A stretch of 64,000 nt of DNA from Rhodococcus sp. BP22 (GTDB lineage Bacteria; Actinomycetota; Actinomycetes; Mycobacteriales; Mycobacteriaceae). The position numbers were made by a program, and so were the translations under genes. Shown one piece after another: positions 28,945-36,736 of this stretch. Numbering within the stretch: position 1 is the stretch's first letter; every line of letters begins with the position of its first letter. The notes under the pieces are model-generated. The model did not search any database. It saw only the letters and a program-made list of their open reading frames with translations, and had not been told where the DNA came from. Where the stretch lies: the NCBI RefSeq assembly GCF_014281965.1, contig NZ_JACFTB010000008.1, positions 62,001 through 126,000 of the forward strand, given 5' to 3'.

Positions 28945-30120
28945 TTACTGAGTTCGGGAGAGGATGAGCCCCGAGGTGGGCACACCGGTGCCTGCAGTGA
29001 CGAGTACGTTCTCCACATCCGGAACCGGGTTGACCGAAGTCCCGCGAATCTGCCTGACGCCCTCGGCAATTCCGTTCATCCCGTGGATGTACGCCTCACC
29101 GAGCTGACCACCGTGAGTGTTCAGGGGCAACCGTCCGCCGAGTTCGATGGCACCGTCGGCGATGAAGTCACGTGCCTCGCCGCGCCCACAGAACCCGAGT
29201 TCTTCGAGCTGCATCAATACGAACGGCGTGAAGTGGTCGTACAACACCGCCGTCTGCATGTCCTTCGGGGTGAGACCGGACTGCGCCCACAATTGATCTC
29301 CGACCAGACCCATCTCCGGCAGACCTGTCATCGCGTCGCGGTAGTAGCTGGTCATGATGTATTGGTCCGGGCCACTTCCCTGCGCTGCCGCGGTGATGAC
29401 GGCGGCCGGATTGGGCAGATCCTTCGCCCGCTCCGGCGAAGTCACGACGATCGCAATTCCGCCATCGGACTCCTGGCAGCAATCGAGAAGGTGCAGCGGT
29501 TCGGCGATCCAGCGTGAATTCTGGTGGTCCTCCAACGTGATCGGCTTGCCGTAGAAGAACGCAGCCGGATTGTTCGCCGCATGTTTACGGTCGGCGACGG
29601 CAACTCGGCCGAAGTCCTCGCTCGTCGCGCCGTAGACATGCATGTACCGACGCGCGACCATCGCCACGAACGAGGCGGGTGTACCGAGCCCCTGCGGATA
29701 CGCCCATCCAGCGTCGACGCCCGAGGACGTCGGCGCGGCAGCGAGATGTGGAGCAACCTGTCCGAACCGCGAGCCGGAGCGCTCGTTGAATGCCCGATAC
29801 GCGACGACGACATCAGCGACTCCGGTGGCAACTGCCATCGCGGCCTGCTGAACCGTGGCACACGCTGCGCCACCGCCGTAGTGAATTCGACTGAAGAACT
29901 TCAGGTTCGGGATTCCGACGGCCCGTGCAACAGCGATCTCGGTGTTGGTGTCCATCGTGAACGACGTCAGGCCGTCGACGTCGGCGGGCGTCAGACCCGC
30001 ATCCGTCAGCGCGGCCTGTACTGCCTCGGCGGCCAGTCGAAGTTCGCTTCGCCCTGAGTCCTTGGAGAAATCCGTGGCGCCGATTCCGACGATCGCCGCC
30101 TTGCCCGACAAACCGCTCAT
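28945..30120 (-). CDS. ltp2: Lipid-transfer/aldolase Ltp2 (thiolase-like)
   Basis: SCP-x thiolase-like protein of 391 residues. In M. tuberculosis (Rv3540c) it performs the retro-aldol cleavage that removes the last side-chain carbons, propionyl-CoA, leaving the C17 ketone, together with the DUF35 part of ChsH2. Visible stretches are AAIVGIGATDFSKDSGRSE, GGGAACATVQQAAMAV, MLH-like LLDCCQESDGGIAIVV and NTHGGQLGEAYIHGMNG. The thiolase catalytic Cys of acyl transfer is not at its usual place, as expected for an aldolase. It is the last gene of the igr-type operon and overlaps chsH1 (4 bp). Confidence 0.92.
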   Translation of the reverse strand: MSGLSGKAAIVGIGATDFSKDSGRSELRLAAEAVQAALTDAGLTPADVDGLTSFTMDTNTEIAVARAVGIPNLKFFSRIHYGGGAACATVQQAAMAVATGVADVVVAYRAFNERSGSRFGQVAPHLAAAPTSSGVDAGWAYPQGLGTPASFVAMVARRYMHVYGATSEDFGRVAVADRKHAANNPAAFFYGKPITLEDHQNSRWIAEPLHLLDCCQESDGGIAIVVTSPERAKDLPNPAAVITAAAQGSGPDQYIMTSYYRDAMTGLPEMGLVGDQLWAQSGLTPKDMQTAVLYDHFTPFVLMQLEELGFCGRGEARDFIADGAIELGGRLPLNTHGGQLGEAYIHGMNGIAEGVRQIRGTSVNPVPDVENVLVTAGTGVPTSGLILSRTQ

Positions 30121-30530
30121 GCCGGCTTCCCCCCTGTCAGCTCTGACGATGCCAGTTTCACCTTCGCCACGATGTGATCACCGAGAGAGTCGGAGCCGGT
30201 CACCTCGACCGTCACTTCACCGTCGGTGACGGCAGATACCTTCCCGCGCAGCGTCAAAGTGTCGTAGGCGTACCAGGGAACCCCCAGCCGCAGACCGATC
30301 GAACGGAAGACCGCAGTCGGGCCCGCCCAGTCGGTCACGAAACGCTGCACCAGGCCGGTGTCGGTAAGGATATTGACGAAGATGTCTTTGGAACCGCGCT
30401 CGATCGCCTTGTCGCGGTCATGGTGGACATCTTGAAAGTCTCTGGTGGCCAACGCCGTCGAGACTACGAATGTCGGATCGGCGAAAATCTCGAGTTCGGG
30501 CAGTTCGTCACCTACCTGCGCTGTAATCAT
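30117..30530 (-). CDS. chsH1: MaoC-type hydratase subunit ChsH1
   Basis: 137 residues from ATG 30530 (the frame opens at 30545), whose ATGA overlaps the chsH2 stop. Single hotdog fold. Asp31 and His36 in DFQDVHH match the Asp/His pair assigned to the catalytic site of mycobacterial ChsH1. With ChsH2 it forms a heterotetramer that hydrates the steroid C22 enoyl-CoA (3-OPDC-CoA). Operon neighbours confirm the role. Confidence 0.92.
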   Translation of the reverse strand: MITAQVGDELPELEIFADPTFVVSTALATRDFQDVHHDRDKAIERGSKDIFVNILTDTGLVQRFVTDWAGPTAVFRSIGLRLGVPWYAYDTLTLRGKVSAVTDGEVTVEVTGSDSLGDHIVAKVKLASSELTGGKPA

Positions 30531-31447
30531 CGGATCGCCTTCCATGCGGGGAGTGTGAAGTTCTCGTCGATGCGAAGGAATTCGACCTCGACAGGCAATC
30601 CGACCTCGACCTCGGACGGTTCGATTCCGCGTAGCTCGCCGAGTACGCGGACTCCCTCGTCGAGTTCGACGAGAGCAACCACGAAAGGCAGTGTCCGCCC
30701 GGGCACTTTGGGTGCGTGGTGGACGACGAAGCTGAACACCGTGCCCTTACCGCTCGCGACCACGTAGTCGATCGGTGCGGCCTTGTCCTGCCAGATCGCC
30801 GGAATCGGGGGATGCCGCAGCGAGCCGTCCTCGACCCGCTGAATCCTCAGTTCGCCTACTCGTGCTCCCTCCCAGAAGAACTCGGTCTCCTGGGATACGA
30901 CCGGACGAATCGCCTCCGACACGTCGTCGGCGGCCGGCTTGGCTTCCGGTGCGAACTTGAGTACCCGGAAGACCATCTCGGCGACGGCCTCATCACCCAC
31001 GTACCAGATGTTGCGTGTGGTGACGAACCAGCCGAGACCGAGACCGGTCTTCTTCGGACCGACGACATTGTCGAGTTTCGTTGTGACCGTGACTTCTTCA
31101 CCGAGCTCGAGATAACGGTGATAGGTCTGATCACAATTGGTCGCCACGACGGAGGTGAATCCGGCGTCGTCGAGTATGCCCATCATCAGCCCGAGCGGGT
31201 CGTCGGACGAGCGCGTGTAATGCAATCCGCCCATCGTCCACACCTGTGCCATTGCAGGAGGCGCGACGACGCCCTGGTGACCGGCCGCGCGAGCAGCGCC
31301 GGCATCGACGTAGATGGGGTTCGCGTCGCCGATCGCTTCGACCCAGTTGTTGATCATCGGTTGATTGATCGGGTCCCGCCCCGCGCGAGGCGCGCATTCC
31401 CCCGCTGCCGCAATACGATCCGCTGCTTCGCTGATCGATTCGCTCAT
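30527..31447 (-). CDS. chsH2: MaoC/DUF35 fusion subunit ChsH2
   Basis: 306 residues from ATG 31447, which overlaps the stop of the fused dehydrogenase (ATGA). The frame stays open to 31816 but that portion is inside the dehydrogenase gene. The N-terminal half is a MaoC-like hotdog (GDANPIYVDAGAARAAGHQGVVAPPAMAQVW, core cited: GDANPIYVD). The C-terminal half is DUF35 (DYVVASGKGTVFSFVVHH, FVVALVELDEGVRVLGEL) without the zinc-ribbon Cys of many DUF35 proteins. It pairs with ChsH1 for hydration, and its DUF35 part pairs with Ltp2. Confidence 0.92.
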   Translation of the reverse strand: MSESISEAADRIAAAGECAPRAGRDPINQPMINNWVEAIGDANPIYVDAGAARAAGHQGVVAPPAMAQVWTMGGLHYTRSSDDPLGLMMGILDDAGFTSVVATNCDQTYHRYLELGEEVTVTTKLDNVVGPKKTGLGLGWFVTTRNIWYVGDEAVAEMVFRVLKFAPEAKPAADDVSEAIRPVVSQETEFFWEGARVGELRIQRVEDGSLRHPPIPAIWQDKAAPIDYVVASGKGTVFSFVVHHAPKVPGRTLPFVVALVELDEGVRVLGELRGIEPSEVEVGLPVEVEFLRIDENFTLPAWKAIR

Positions 31448-33666
31448 CGCACGACCCTGGGCAGTCCGAGACCGGATGTTGCGATCAGTTCCCGCATCAC
31501 TTCGTTCACTCCTCCACCGAACGTGATGACCACATTGCGCTTGACCTGCTTGTCCAGCCAGGCCATGAGCTTGGCAGTGTCGGGATCGAGAGGGTTTCCG
31601 TGTCGACCGATCAGCTCCTCGGCAAGCCGCCCGACGCGTTGAATCCGTTCGGTGGCAAAAACTTTGGTAGCCGAGGCATCGGCGACGTCGACCGCATCCG
31701 CAGTGGACGAAGCGATCTGCCAATTCAGCAGCTCGTTGATCCGGAACGTGGCATGGATCTCGCCGAGAGCGCGTCGCACGTCGGGCTCGTCGAGCACTCC
31801 GTGCTTCTGCGCCCACCCGCGCAAGTGGACGTACAGTCCGTCGATTTTACCGGCAGGTCCGAGCATGACGCGCTCGTGGTTGAGCTGGGTGGTGATCAGA
31901 CGCCAGCCGGCGTTCTCCTCCCCCACCAGCATGTCGACGGGAACTCGCACATCGTTGTAGTACGTCGCGTTGACGTGGTGTGCACCGTCGAGAGTGATGA
32001 TCGGCGTCCACGAGTATCCGGGGTCGGTGGTGTCGACGATGAGCATGGAGATTCCGCGGTGACGCGAATCCGCCGGCCCCGTGCGCACAGCGAGCCAGAC
32101 GTAGTCCGCATCGTGCCCGCCCGTGGTGAAAATCTTCTGTCCGTTGACGATGTACTCGTCGCCGTCGCGCACAGCTGTGGTGCGCAGCGAGGCGAGGTCG
32201 GTTCCCGCCTCGGGCTCGGTGTAACCGATCGCGAAATGGACCTCACCGGCGAGGATCGACTTGAGGAACTTGTCCTTCTGGACCTCGGTTCCGTACTTCT
32301 GCAGTGTCGGACCGACAGTCTGCAAGGTCACGGCAGGGAGCGGAATGTCAGCGCGCGCAGCCTCGTTCACGAAGATCGACTGCTCGACGTCACCGAACCC
32401 GTGTCCGCCGAACTCCTTCGGCCAACCGACTCCGAGCCACCCGTCGGTGCCCATCCGTTCGATGATCGCGCGGTACGTCTTGCCGTGCCGCTCGGTCATC
32501 ATGATCTCGGCGTCCTCGTCACTGACGAGATCGGCGAAATACGTTCGCAGGGTTTGCTGCAGCTTCTGCTGCTCTTCGGTCAATTCGACGAAGGGTGACT
32601 CGCCGGTTGCCTCGGAGGAGACCGCGACCGATTCGAGTACGTCCTCGCGCTGAATCGAGGCGCCCACCAGATCGAGCCGGTAGGAGGCACCACCGACGAG
32701 CCGCGCAAGATCCTTTGCAGCCGAATAGTATCGGTGCATCGGATACGTGACGTCCACTCCGATGCCGCCGTGCAGATGATGACAGGCCTGCATGGCGGCA
32801 GGCAGCTCGGCGGCGATCCAATACGCGAGTACATCGGCATCGCCCGGCCGGCTCGGCTTCTCCTGCGAGGCCTGCCACACCGCCGACACAGCAGCGACAT
32901 GAATGGTCCGAGCCGTCACATATACATCGGCGATCTCGCCTGCAACGGCTTGAAACGTTGCCAGCGGCTTGCCGAACTGATGACGGCTTGCCAAGTGCGA
33001 CGCGGTGAGCGCCGCTGCTCCCGCAGCCAGTCCGTCAGCGACTGCTCCGATGGCCGCGATCGCGATCCGATAGAGCTCGGCAATGTTCTCGGTAACGAAT
33101 TGTCCCGGTGCCGAATCGAATTCGATCGCATACTCGGGATCGCCACTCGAAGACGGGGTCGGCACGAGCCGAACACCCTCCGCAGAGGGGTCGACCAATA
33201 CGACACCTTCGGACGTCGGCACCAGGATGCGGTACGCCTGCTCGGCATACGGGACCGCGATCTTGGTCCCGCTCACACGCATGAGATCGCCGTCGGGAAC
33301 GGCTTTCGTCTTCGGTTCCGCGGGGAACGGCGCCCCGGGTTCCATGAGCGCCGCCGTCAGAATGCGGCCCGAGCCGACGGTGTCACGGATCAGAGCCGGT
33401 TCCGCGAGTCGCGTGAGCGGGATGATGCCGAACCCGAGGGTCGCAAGTGCCGGTCCGACTGCCGCGGCCTTACCGAGCTCGGTCAGAACCGTCGCCGCTT
33501 CCGGCAATCCGAGTCCGTCGCCGCCGAGATCCTCGGGCAGCACCATCTGGAACAGCCCTGCCTCGGACAGCGCCGTCCACAATGCTTCGGGCTCGGAGTC
33601 GCGAGCGAGCAATCCGGAGATCATCTCCGCGACCGTCGATTGATCGGAGTTTCTGGTGAAGTCCAC
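31444..33666 (-). CDS. Single-chain FadE28-FadE29 (ChsE1-ChsE2) acyl-CoA dehydrogenase
   Basis: 740 residues holding two complete acyl-CoA dehydrogenase units. Residues 1-340 match FadE28 (Rv3544c): LPEDLGGDGLGLPEAA, HQFGKPLATFQAVAGE, LHGGIGVDVTYPMHRYYSAAKDLARL. A linker of about 20 residues (341-360) leads to residues 361-740, which match FadE29 (Rv3543c): GVGWPKEFGGHGFG, AIGYTEPEAGTDLASLRTT, NGQKIFTTGGHDADYVW, FGGGVNEVMRE. In M. tuberculosis these are separate subunits of an alpha2-beta2 enzyme that desaturates the C22 side-chain CoA ester. Here they are one polypeptide in the same order. It is the first gene of the igr-type operon; cyp125 is absent from it. Confidence 0.93.
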   Translation of the reverse strand: MDFTRNSDQSTVAEMISGLLARDSEPEALWTALSEAGLFQMVLPEDLGGDGLGLPEAATVLTELGKAAAVGPALATLGFGIIPLTRLAEPALIRDTVGSGRILTAALMEPGAPFPAEPKTKAVPDGDLMRVSGTKIAVPYAEQAYRILVPTSEGVVLVDPSAEGVRLVPTPSSSGDPEYAIEFDSAPGQFVTENIAELYRIAIAAIGAVADGLAAGAAALTASHLASRHQFGKPLATFQAVAGEIADVYVTARTIHVAAVSAVWQASQEKPSRPGDADVLAYWIAAELPAAMQACHHLHGGIGVDVTYPMHRYYSAAKDLARLVGGASYRLDLVGASIQREDVLESVAVSSEATGESPFVELTEEQQKLQQTLRTYFADLVSDEDAEIMMTERHGKTYRAIIERMGTDGWLGVGWPKEFGGHGFGDVEQSIFVNEAARADIPLPAVTLQTVGPTLQKYGTEVQKDKFLKSILAGEVHFAIGYTEPEAGTDLASLRTTAVRDGDEYIVNGQKIFTTGGHDADYVWLAVRTGPADSRHRGISMLIVDTTDPGYSWTPIITLDGAHHVNATYYNDVRVPVDMLVGEENAGWRLITTQLNHERVMLGPAGKIDGLYVHLRGWAQKHGVLDEPDVRRALGEIHATFRINELLNWQIASSTADAVDVADASATKVFATERIQRVGRLAEELIGRHGNPLDPDTAKLMAWLDKQVKRNVVITFGGGVNEVMRELIATSGLGLPRVVR

Positions 33667-33709
33667 GCCTTGATCCTGCCTACGGAAGATGAACCGAAGA
33701 GTTCTTCGG

Positions 33710-33723
33710 TAGAACCTGTTCTA
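33710..33723. promoter_or_regulatory. KstR operator upstream of the igr-type operon
   Basis: TAGAACCTGTTCTA is a near-perfect palindrome with the KstR half-sites. It lies 44 bp upstream of the fused dehydrogenase start. A second inverted repeat, ACCGAAGA/TCTTCGGT (33693-33710), abuts it. Confidence 0.85.
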
Positions 33724-33756
33724 TTTTTAACACCATCGGTACGGATATACCAGCAG

Positions 33757-35898
33757 TCAGCGAGGCAGACCGAGAATCCTCTCGGCAGCGACGGTCAGCA
33801 GGATCTGTGAGGTGCCGCCCGCAATCGACAAGCAGCGAGTCAGCAACATCTCTTTTGCCAAGGGTCCCTCGATGACCCCGGCCTGCCCCGAGACCTCCAA
33901 CGCGAATTCCGCGAGGTCCTGCCGATGACGCACGCCGACGAGCTTGCGAACGGAGGATTCTGCCCCGGGATCCTGCCCACCGAGTCGCCGAAGCGTCGAT
34001 CGGAACTCGAGCAGTGAACCCACCAGTCCGTTCGCGACGAGCCCGCCCAGCGCATCCGAGACACCGGGATCGGTGCTGGACGACGTCGCCTCGACAACGT
34101 CCTCGAGCGCGGAACCGAGCGTCGAGCCGCTGCTCATCGCAACCCGCTCGTTGGCCAGGGTGGTCCTGGCAAGCTTCCAGCCGCCGTTCAGATCTCCGAC
34201 GAGGCAATCGTCCGGGACGAAGACATCGTCGAGGAACACCTCGTTGAACACTGCGTCACCGGTGATTTCCCGCAGCGGCTCGATACGAATACCAGGCGAG
34301 GTCATATCGAGAACGAAGTAGCTGATTCCCTTGTGCTTCGGGACGTCACGGTCGGTGCGGGCAAGGCAGATTCCCCAATCGGCCTGCTGAGCGAGCGAAG
34401 TCCAAATCTTGTGGCCCTTGAGCTTCCAGCCTCCATCGACCTTCGTCGCCGTGGTCCGCAATGCCGCCAGATCAGAGCCGGCCTCCGGCTCGCTGAACAG
34501 TTGGCACCAGCGAATGTCCCCATGCAGTGTCGGGCCCGCGAAACGCTCGATCTGCTCGGCGGTTCCGTGTTCGAGAATCGTCGGAACAGCCCACCAGCCG
34601 ATGACCAGATCAGGAATCTCGAGACCGGCCGCAGCCATCTCCTCCGCGTAGAGAAGTTGCTCCGCTGCACTTGCGTCCCGGCCGTGAGGTTGCGGCCAAT
34701 GCGCGGCAGCAAGCCCCGACTCTGCCAGTGTGCGACGAGGATCCTCCGCGTCTGCCACCGCGCGTACCTCCGCGCGAACATCCTCACGTCGATTCTCGGC
34801 CTCGCCGAGGTCGACGCTCAGGTGGCGTCGCACGCCGGCGCGGGTCAGGTCCGTCACGCGCATCCGCCAACGAGACGTACCGCCGAGCAACTGCCGGATG
34901 GACAGGGCGCGCCGCAGATAGAAATGCGCGTCATGCTCCCACGTGAATCCGATACCGCCGAGGATCTGGATCGCGTCCTTGGCGTTGTTCACTGCGGCAT
35001 CGAGAGCGATCGCGGCAGCCACAGCGGCAGCCAGTGGGTGTTCCTCTGCCGCGGAGTCCACTGCCACCGCAGCGTCCCATGCGGCGGCGCGCGTCTTCTC
35101 CACCCGGCACAGCATTTCGGCGCACAGATGCTTGATCGCCTGGAAGCTGCCGATCGGTGCACCGAACTGCTCGCGCATCTTGGCGTGCTCGACAGCGGTA
35201 CGCAGCGCCCACCCGGCGACGCCTGCGGCATCCGCAGCAGCGAGCGTGGCCGCCAGATCGAGAACGTACGACGTCGAGACGTCGGACAGGACCGAATCCG
35301 GATCGACCGCGACATCCTGGAGAGTCAGCCGGGCTACCGGGACACTGCGATCGACGCCGAGCAACGACTCGATCTTCAGACCCGGCGTATCGATTCCGAG
35401 CATGCACCAGACCGTCTCGCCGTCGACCGTTGCAGGCAACAGCACGCCGACGCCATCTGCCGCACCGAAGGCAATATCCGCAGTGCCGTCGAGGAGCAAT
35501 GTGTCGCCGTCGCGGCGGGCTGCGACCGGCGCGTCGGACAGCACTACGGCGCAGGGAAGTGCGCCTTCGCAGAGATCGGCACCCCACCGCGCCGCCGCAG
35601 GTCCCGCGCTCCGGCCGACCACGAGAGCGGCCAGTGCCGTCGACAGCACGGGGCCGCCGACGAGGGCCGTCGACGTTTCCTCGAGCATCGCCGCGAGGTC
35701 CGCGACCGTGCCGCCGACGCCGCCCACCGACTCGGGAACGGCAACGGAGAACACGCCCAGTTCAGCGAGCCCGCGCCAGTGCGAGCGCCAACCCGACTGC
35801 TCGTCGGCGCGTAGCGTCCGCATGGGATCGGTAGTGGCAGCCCACGACCGAATCGACTGTTGGACGTCGCGCTGATCGTCGGTGGTGGCAATTGTCAC
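33757..35898 (-). CDS. fadE34: Two-domain acyl-CoA dehydrogenase FadE34 (ChsE3)
   Basis: 713 residues, nearly the 711 of Rv3573c. The N-terminal unit (about 1-345) contains MREQFGAPIGSFQAIKHLCAEM and LGGIGFTWEHDAHFYLRRAL. The C-terminal unit (about 365-713) has WCQLFSEPEAGSDLAALRTT, GHKIWTSLAQQADWG and AGGTSQILLTVAAERILGLP. Naturally fused family member that dehydrogenates steroid CoA esters with a C5 (C24) or bile-acid-like side chain. It is divergent from kstR with a KstR box between, as in M. tuberculosis. Confidence 0.94.
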   Translation of the reverse strand: MTIATTDDQRDVQQSIRSWAATTDPMRTLRADEQSGWRSHWRGLAELGVFSVAVPESVGGVGGTVADLAAMLEETSTALVGGPVLSTALAALVVGRSAGPAAARWGADLCEGALPCAVVLSDAPVAARRDGDTLLLDGTADIAFGAADGVGVLLPATVDGETVWCMLGIDTPGLKIESLLGVDRSVPVARLTLQDVAVDPDSVLSDVSTSYVLDLAATLAAADAAGVAGWALRTAVEHAKMREQFGAPIGSFQAIKHLCAEMLCRVEKTRAAAWDAAVAVDSAAEEHPLAAAVAAAIALDAAVNNAKDAIQILGGIGFTWEHDAHFYLRRALSIRQLLGGTSRWRMRVTDLTRAGVRRHLSVDLGEAENRREDVRAEVRAVADAEDPRRTLAESGLAAAHWPQPHGRDASAAEQLLYAEEMAAAGLEIPDLVIGWWAVPTILEHGTAEQIERFAGPTLHGDIRWCQLFSEPEAGSDLAALRTTATKVDGGWKLKGHKIWTSLAQQADWGICLARTDRDVPKHKGISYFVLDMTSPGIRIEPLREITGDAVFNEVFLDDVFVPDDCLVGDLNGGWKLARTTLANERVAMSSGSTLGSALEDVVEATSSSTDPGVSDALGGLVANGLVGSLLEFRSTLRRLGGQDPGAESSVRKLVGVRHRQDLAEFALEVSGQAGVIEGPLAKEMLLTRCLSIAGGTSQILLTVAAERILGLPR

Positions 35899-35935
35899 AA
35901 TGCTGTTCCCTACTCTTCATGATGACTTTTTTGTC

Positions 35936-35949
35936 TAGAACGTGTTCTA
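35936..35949. promoter_or_regulatory. KstR operator between fadE34 and kstR
   Basis: TAGAACGTGTTCTA lies in the 94-bp divergent gap, 38 bp from the fadE34 ATG and 44 bp from the kstR ATG. It implies autoregulation and control of fadE34. Confidence 0.9.
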
Positions 35950-35992
35950 ATACGGTAGCTGGTTCAGAGTCAAGGTGCGAAGGACAACGTCG

Positions 35993-36685
35993 ATGACCAC
36001 ATCTTCTCGGTCGCGTTCGGCGACCAATGCCGACAAGAACAGAGGAACGGCCGTGAATGAAACCAACACGGCTACACCACTACGTTCGGTCGGCGTCCTC
36101 ACCGACGACGACCTGAGTTCCAATGCGCAGCGCGAACGCCGCAAGCGAATTCTCGATTCGACCTTGGCTCTCGCCTCCAAAGGCGGTTACGAAGCCGTTC
36201 AGATGCGCGCCGTCGCCGAGCGTGCCGACGTCGCGGTCGGAACGCTGTACCGATACTTTCCCTCCAAAGTGCACCTGCTGGTTTCAGCCCTCTCCCGTGA
36301 ATTCGAAAAGATCGACTCCCGTCGCAAACTCCCGCCCGGCCAAACGCCGCAGGAGAGGATGCACCTGATTCTGGGGCAGATCACACGCGCGATGCAACGT
36401 GATCCTTTACTCACTGAAGCAATGACTCGCGCTTTCATGTTCGCGGACGCGTCCGCTGCCGCCGAGGTGGACCAGGTCGGCCGATTGATGGACCGACTGT
36501 TCGCCAAAGCGATGAGCGACGGCGAGCCAACGGAACTGCAGCTCAGCATCGCTCGCGTCATCAGTGACGTCTGGCTGTCCAATCTCGTCGCGTGGTTGAC
36601 CCGTCGTTCGTCGGCCACCGACGTCGCCGCTCGACTCGAACTGACCGTCGATTTGCTACTTGGTGACTCCAAGCCCCTCTACTGA
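35993..36685 (+). CDS. kstR: TetR-family repressor KstR
   Basis: Master repressor of ring A/B and side-chain steroid genes; 3-oxo-cholestenoyl-CoA is the known type of inducer. ATG 35993 follows GAAGGA (35979-35984) with good spacing and gives 230 residues; GTG 35975 is an alternative. QRERRKRILDSTLALASKGGYEAVQMRAVAERADVAVGTLYRYFPSK (core cited: VAVGTLYRYFPSK) is the helix-turn-helix. MQRDPLLTEAMTRAFMFADASAA and SDVWLSNLVAWLTRR match Rv3574. The first 45 residues exceed the mycobacterial N-terminus. Confidence 0.95.
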   Translation: MTTSSRSRSATNADKNRGTAVNETNTATPLRSVGVLTDDDLSSNAQRERRKRILDSTLALASKGGYEAVQMRAVAERADVAVGTLYRYFPSKVHLLVSALSREFEKIDSRRKLPPGQTPQERMHLILGQITRAMQRDPLLTEAMTRAFMFADASAAAEVDQVGRLMDRLFAKAMSDGEPTELQLSIARVISDVWLSNLVAWLTRRSSATDVAARLELTVDLLLGDSKPLY

Positions 36686-36736
36686 GCGTGGGCGTCCGAG
36701 TGAGCCGGATCGGCTCGCATCGCCTAGATTCGTTCC

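Noticed and set aside
31448..31816. N-terminal extension of chsH2
   Set aside because: Overlaps the FadE29 part of the fused dehydrogenase; ATG 31447 is coupled to its stop.
34333..35814. 493-codon open frame antisense to fadE34
   Set aside because: Shadow of the fadE34 reading frame; no domain.
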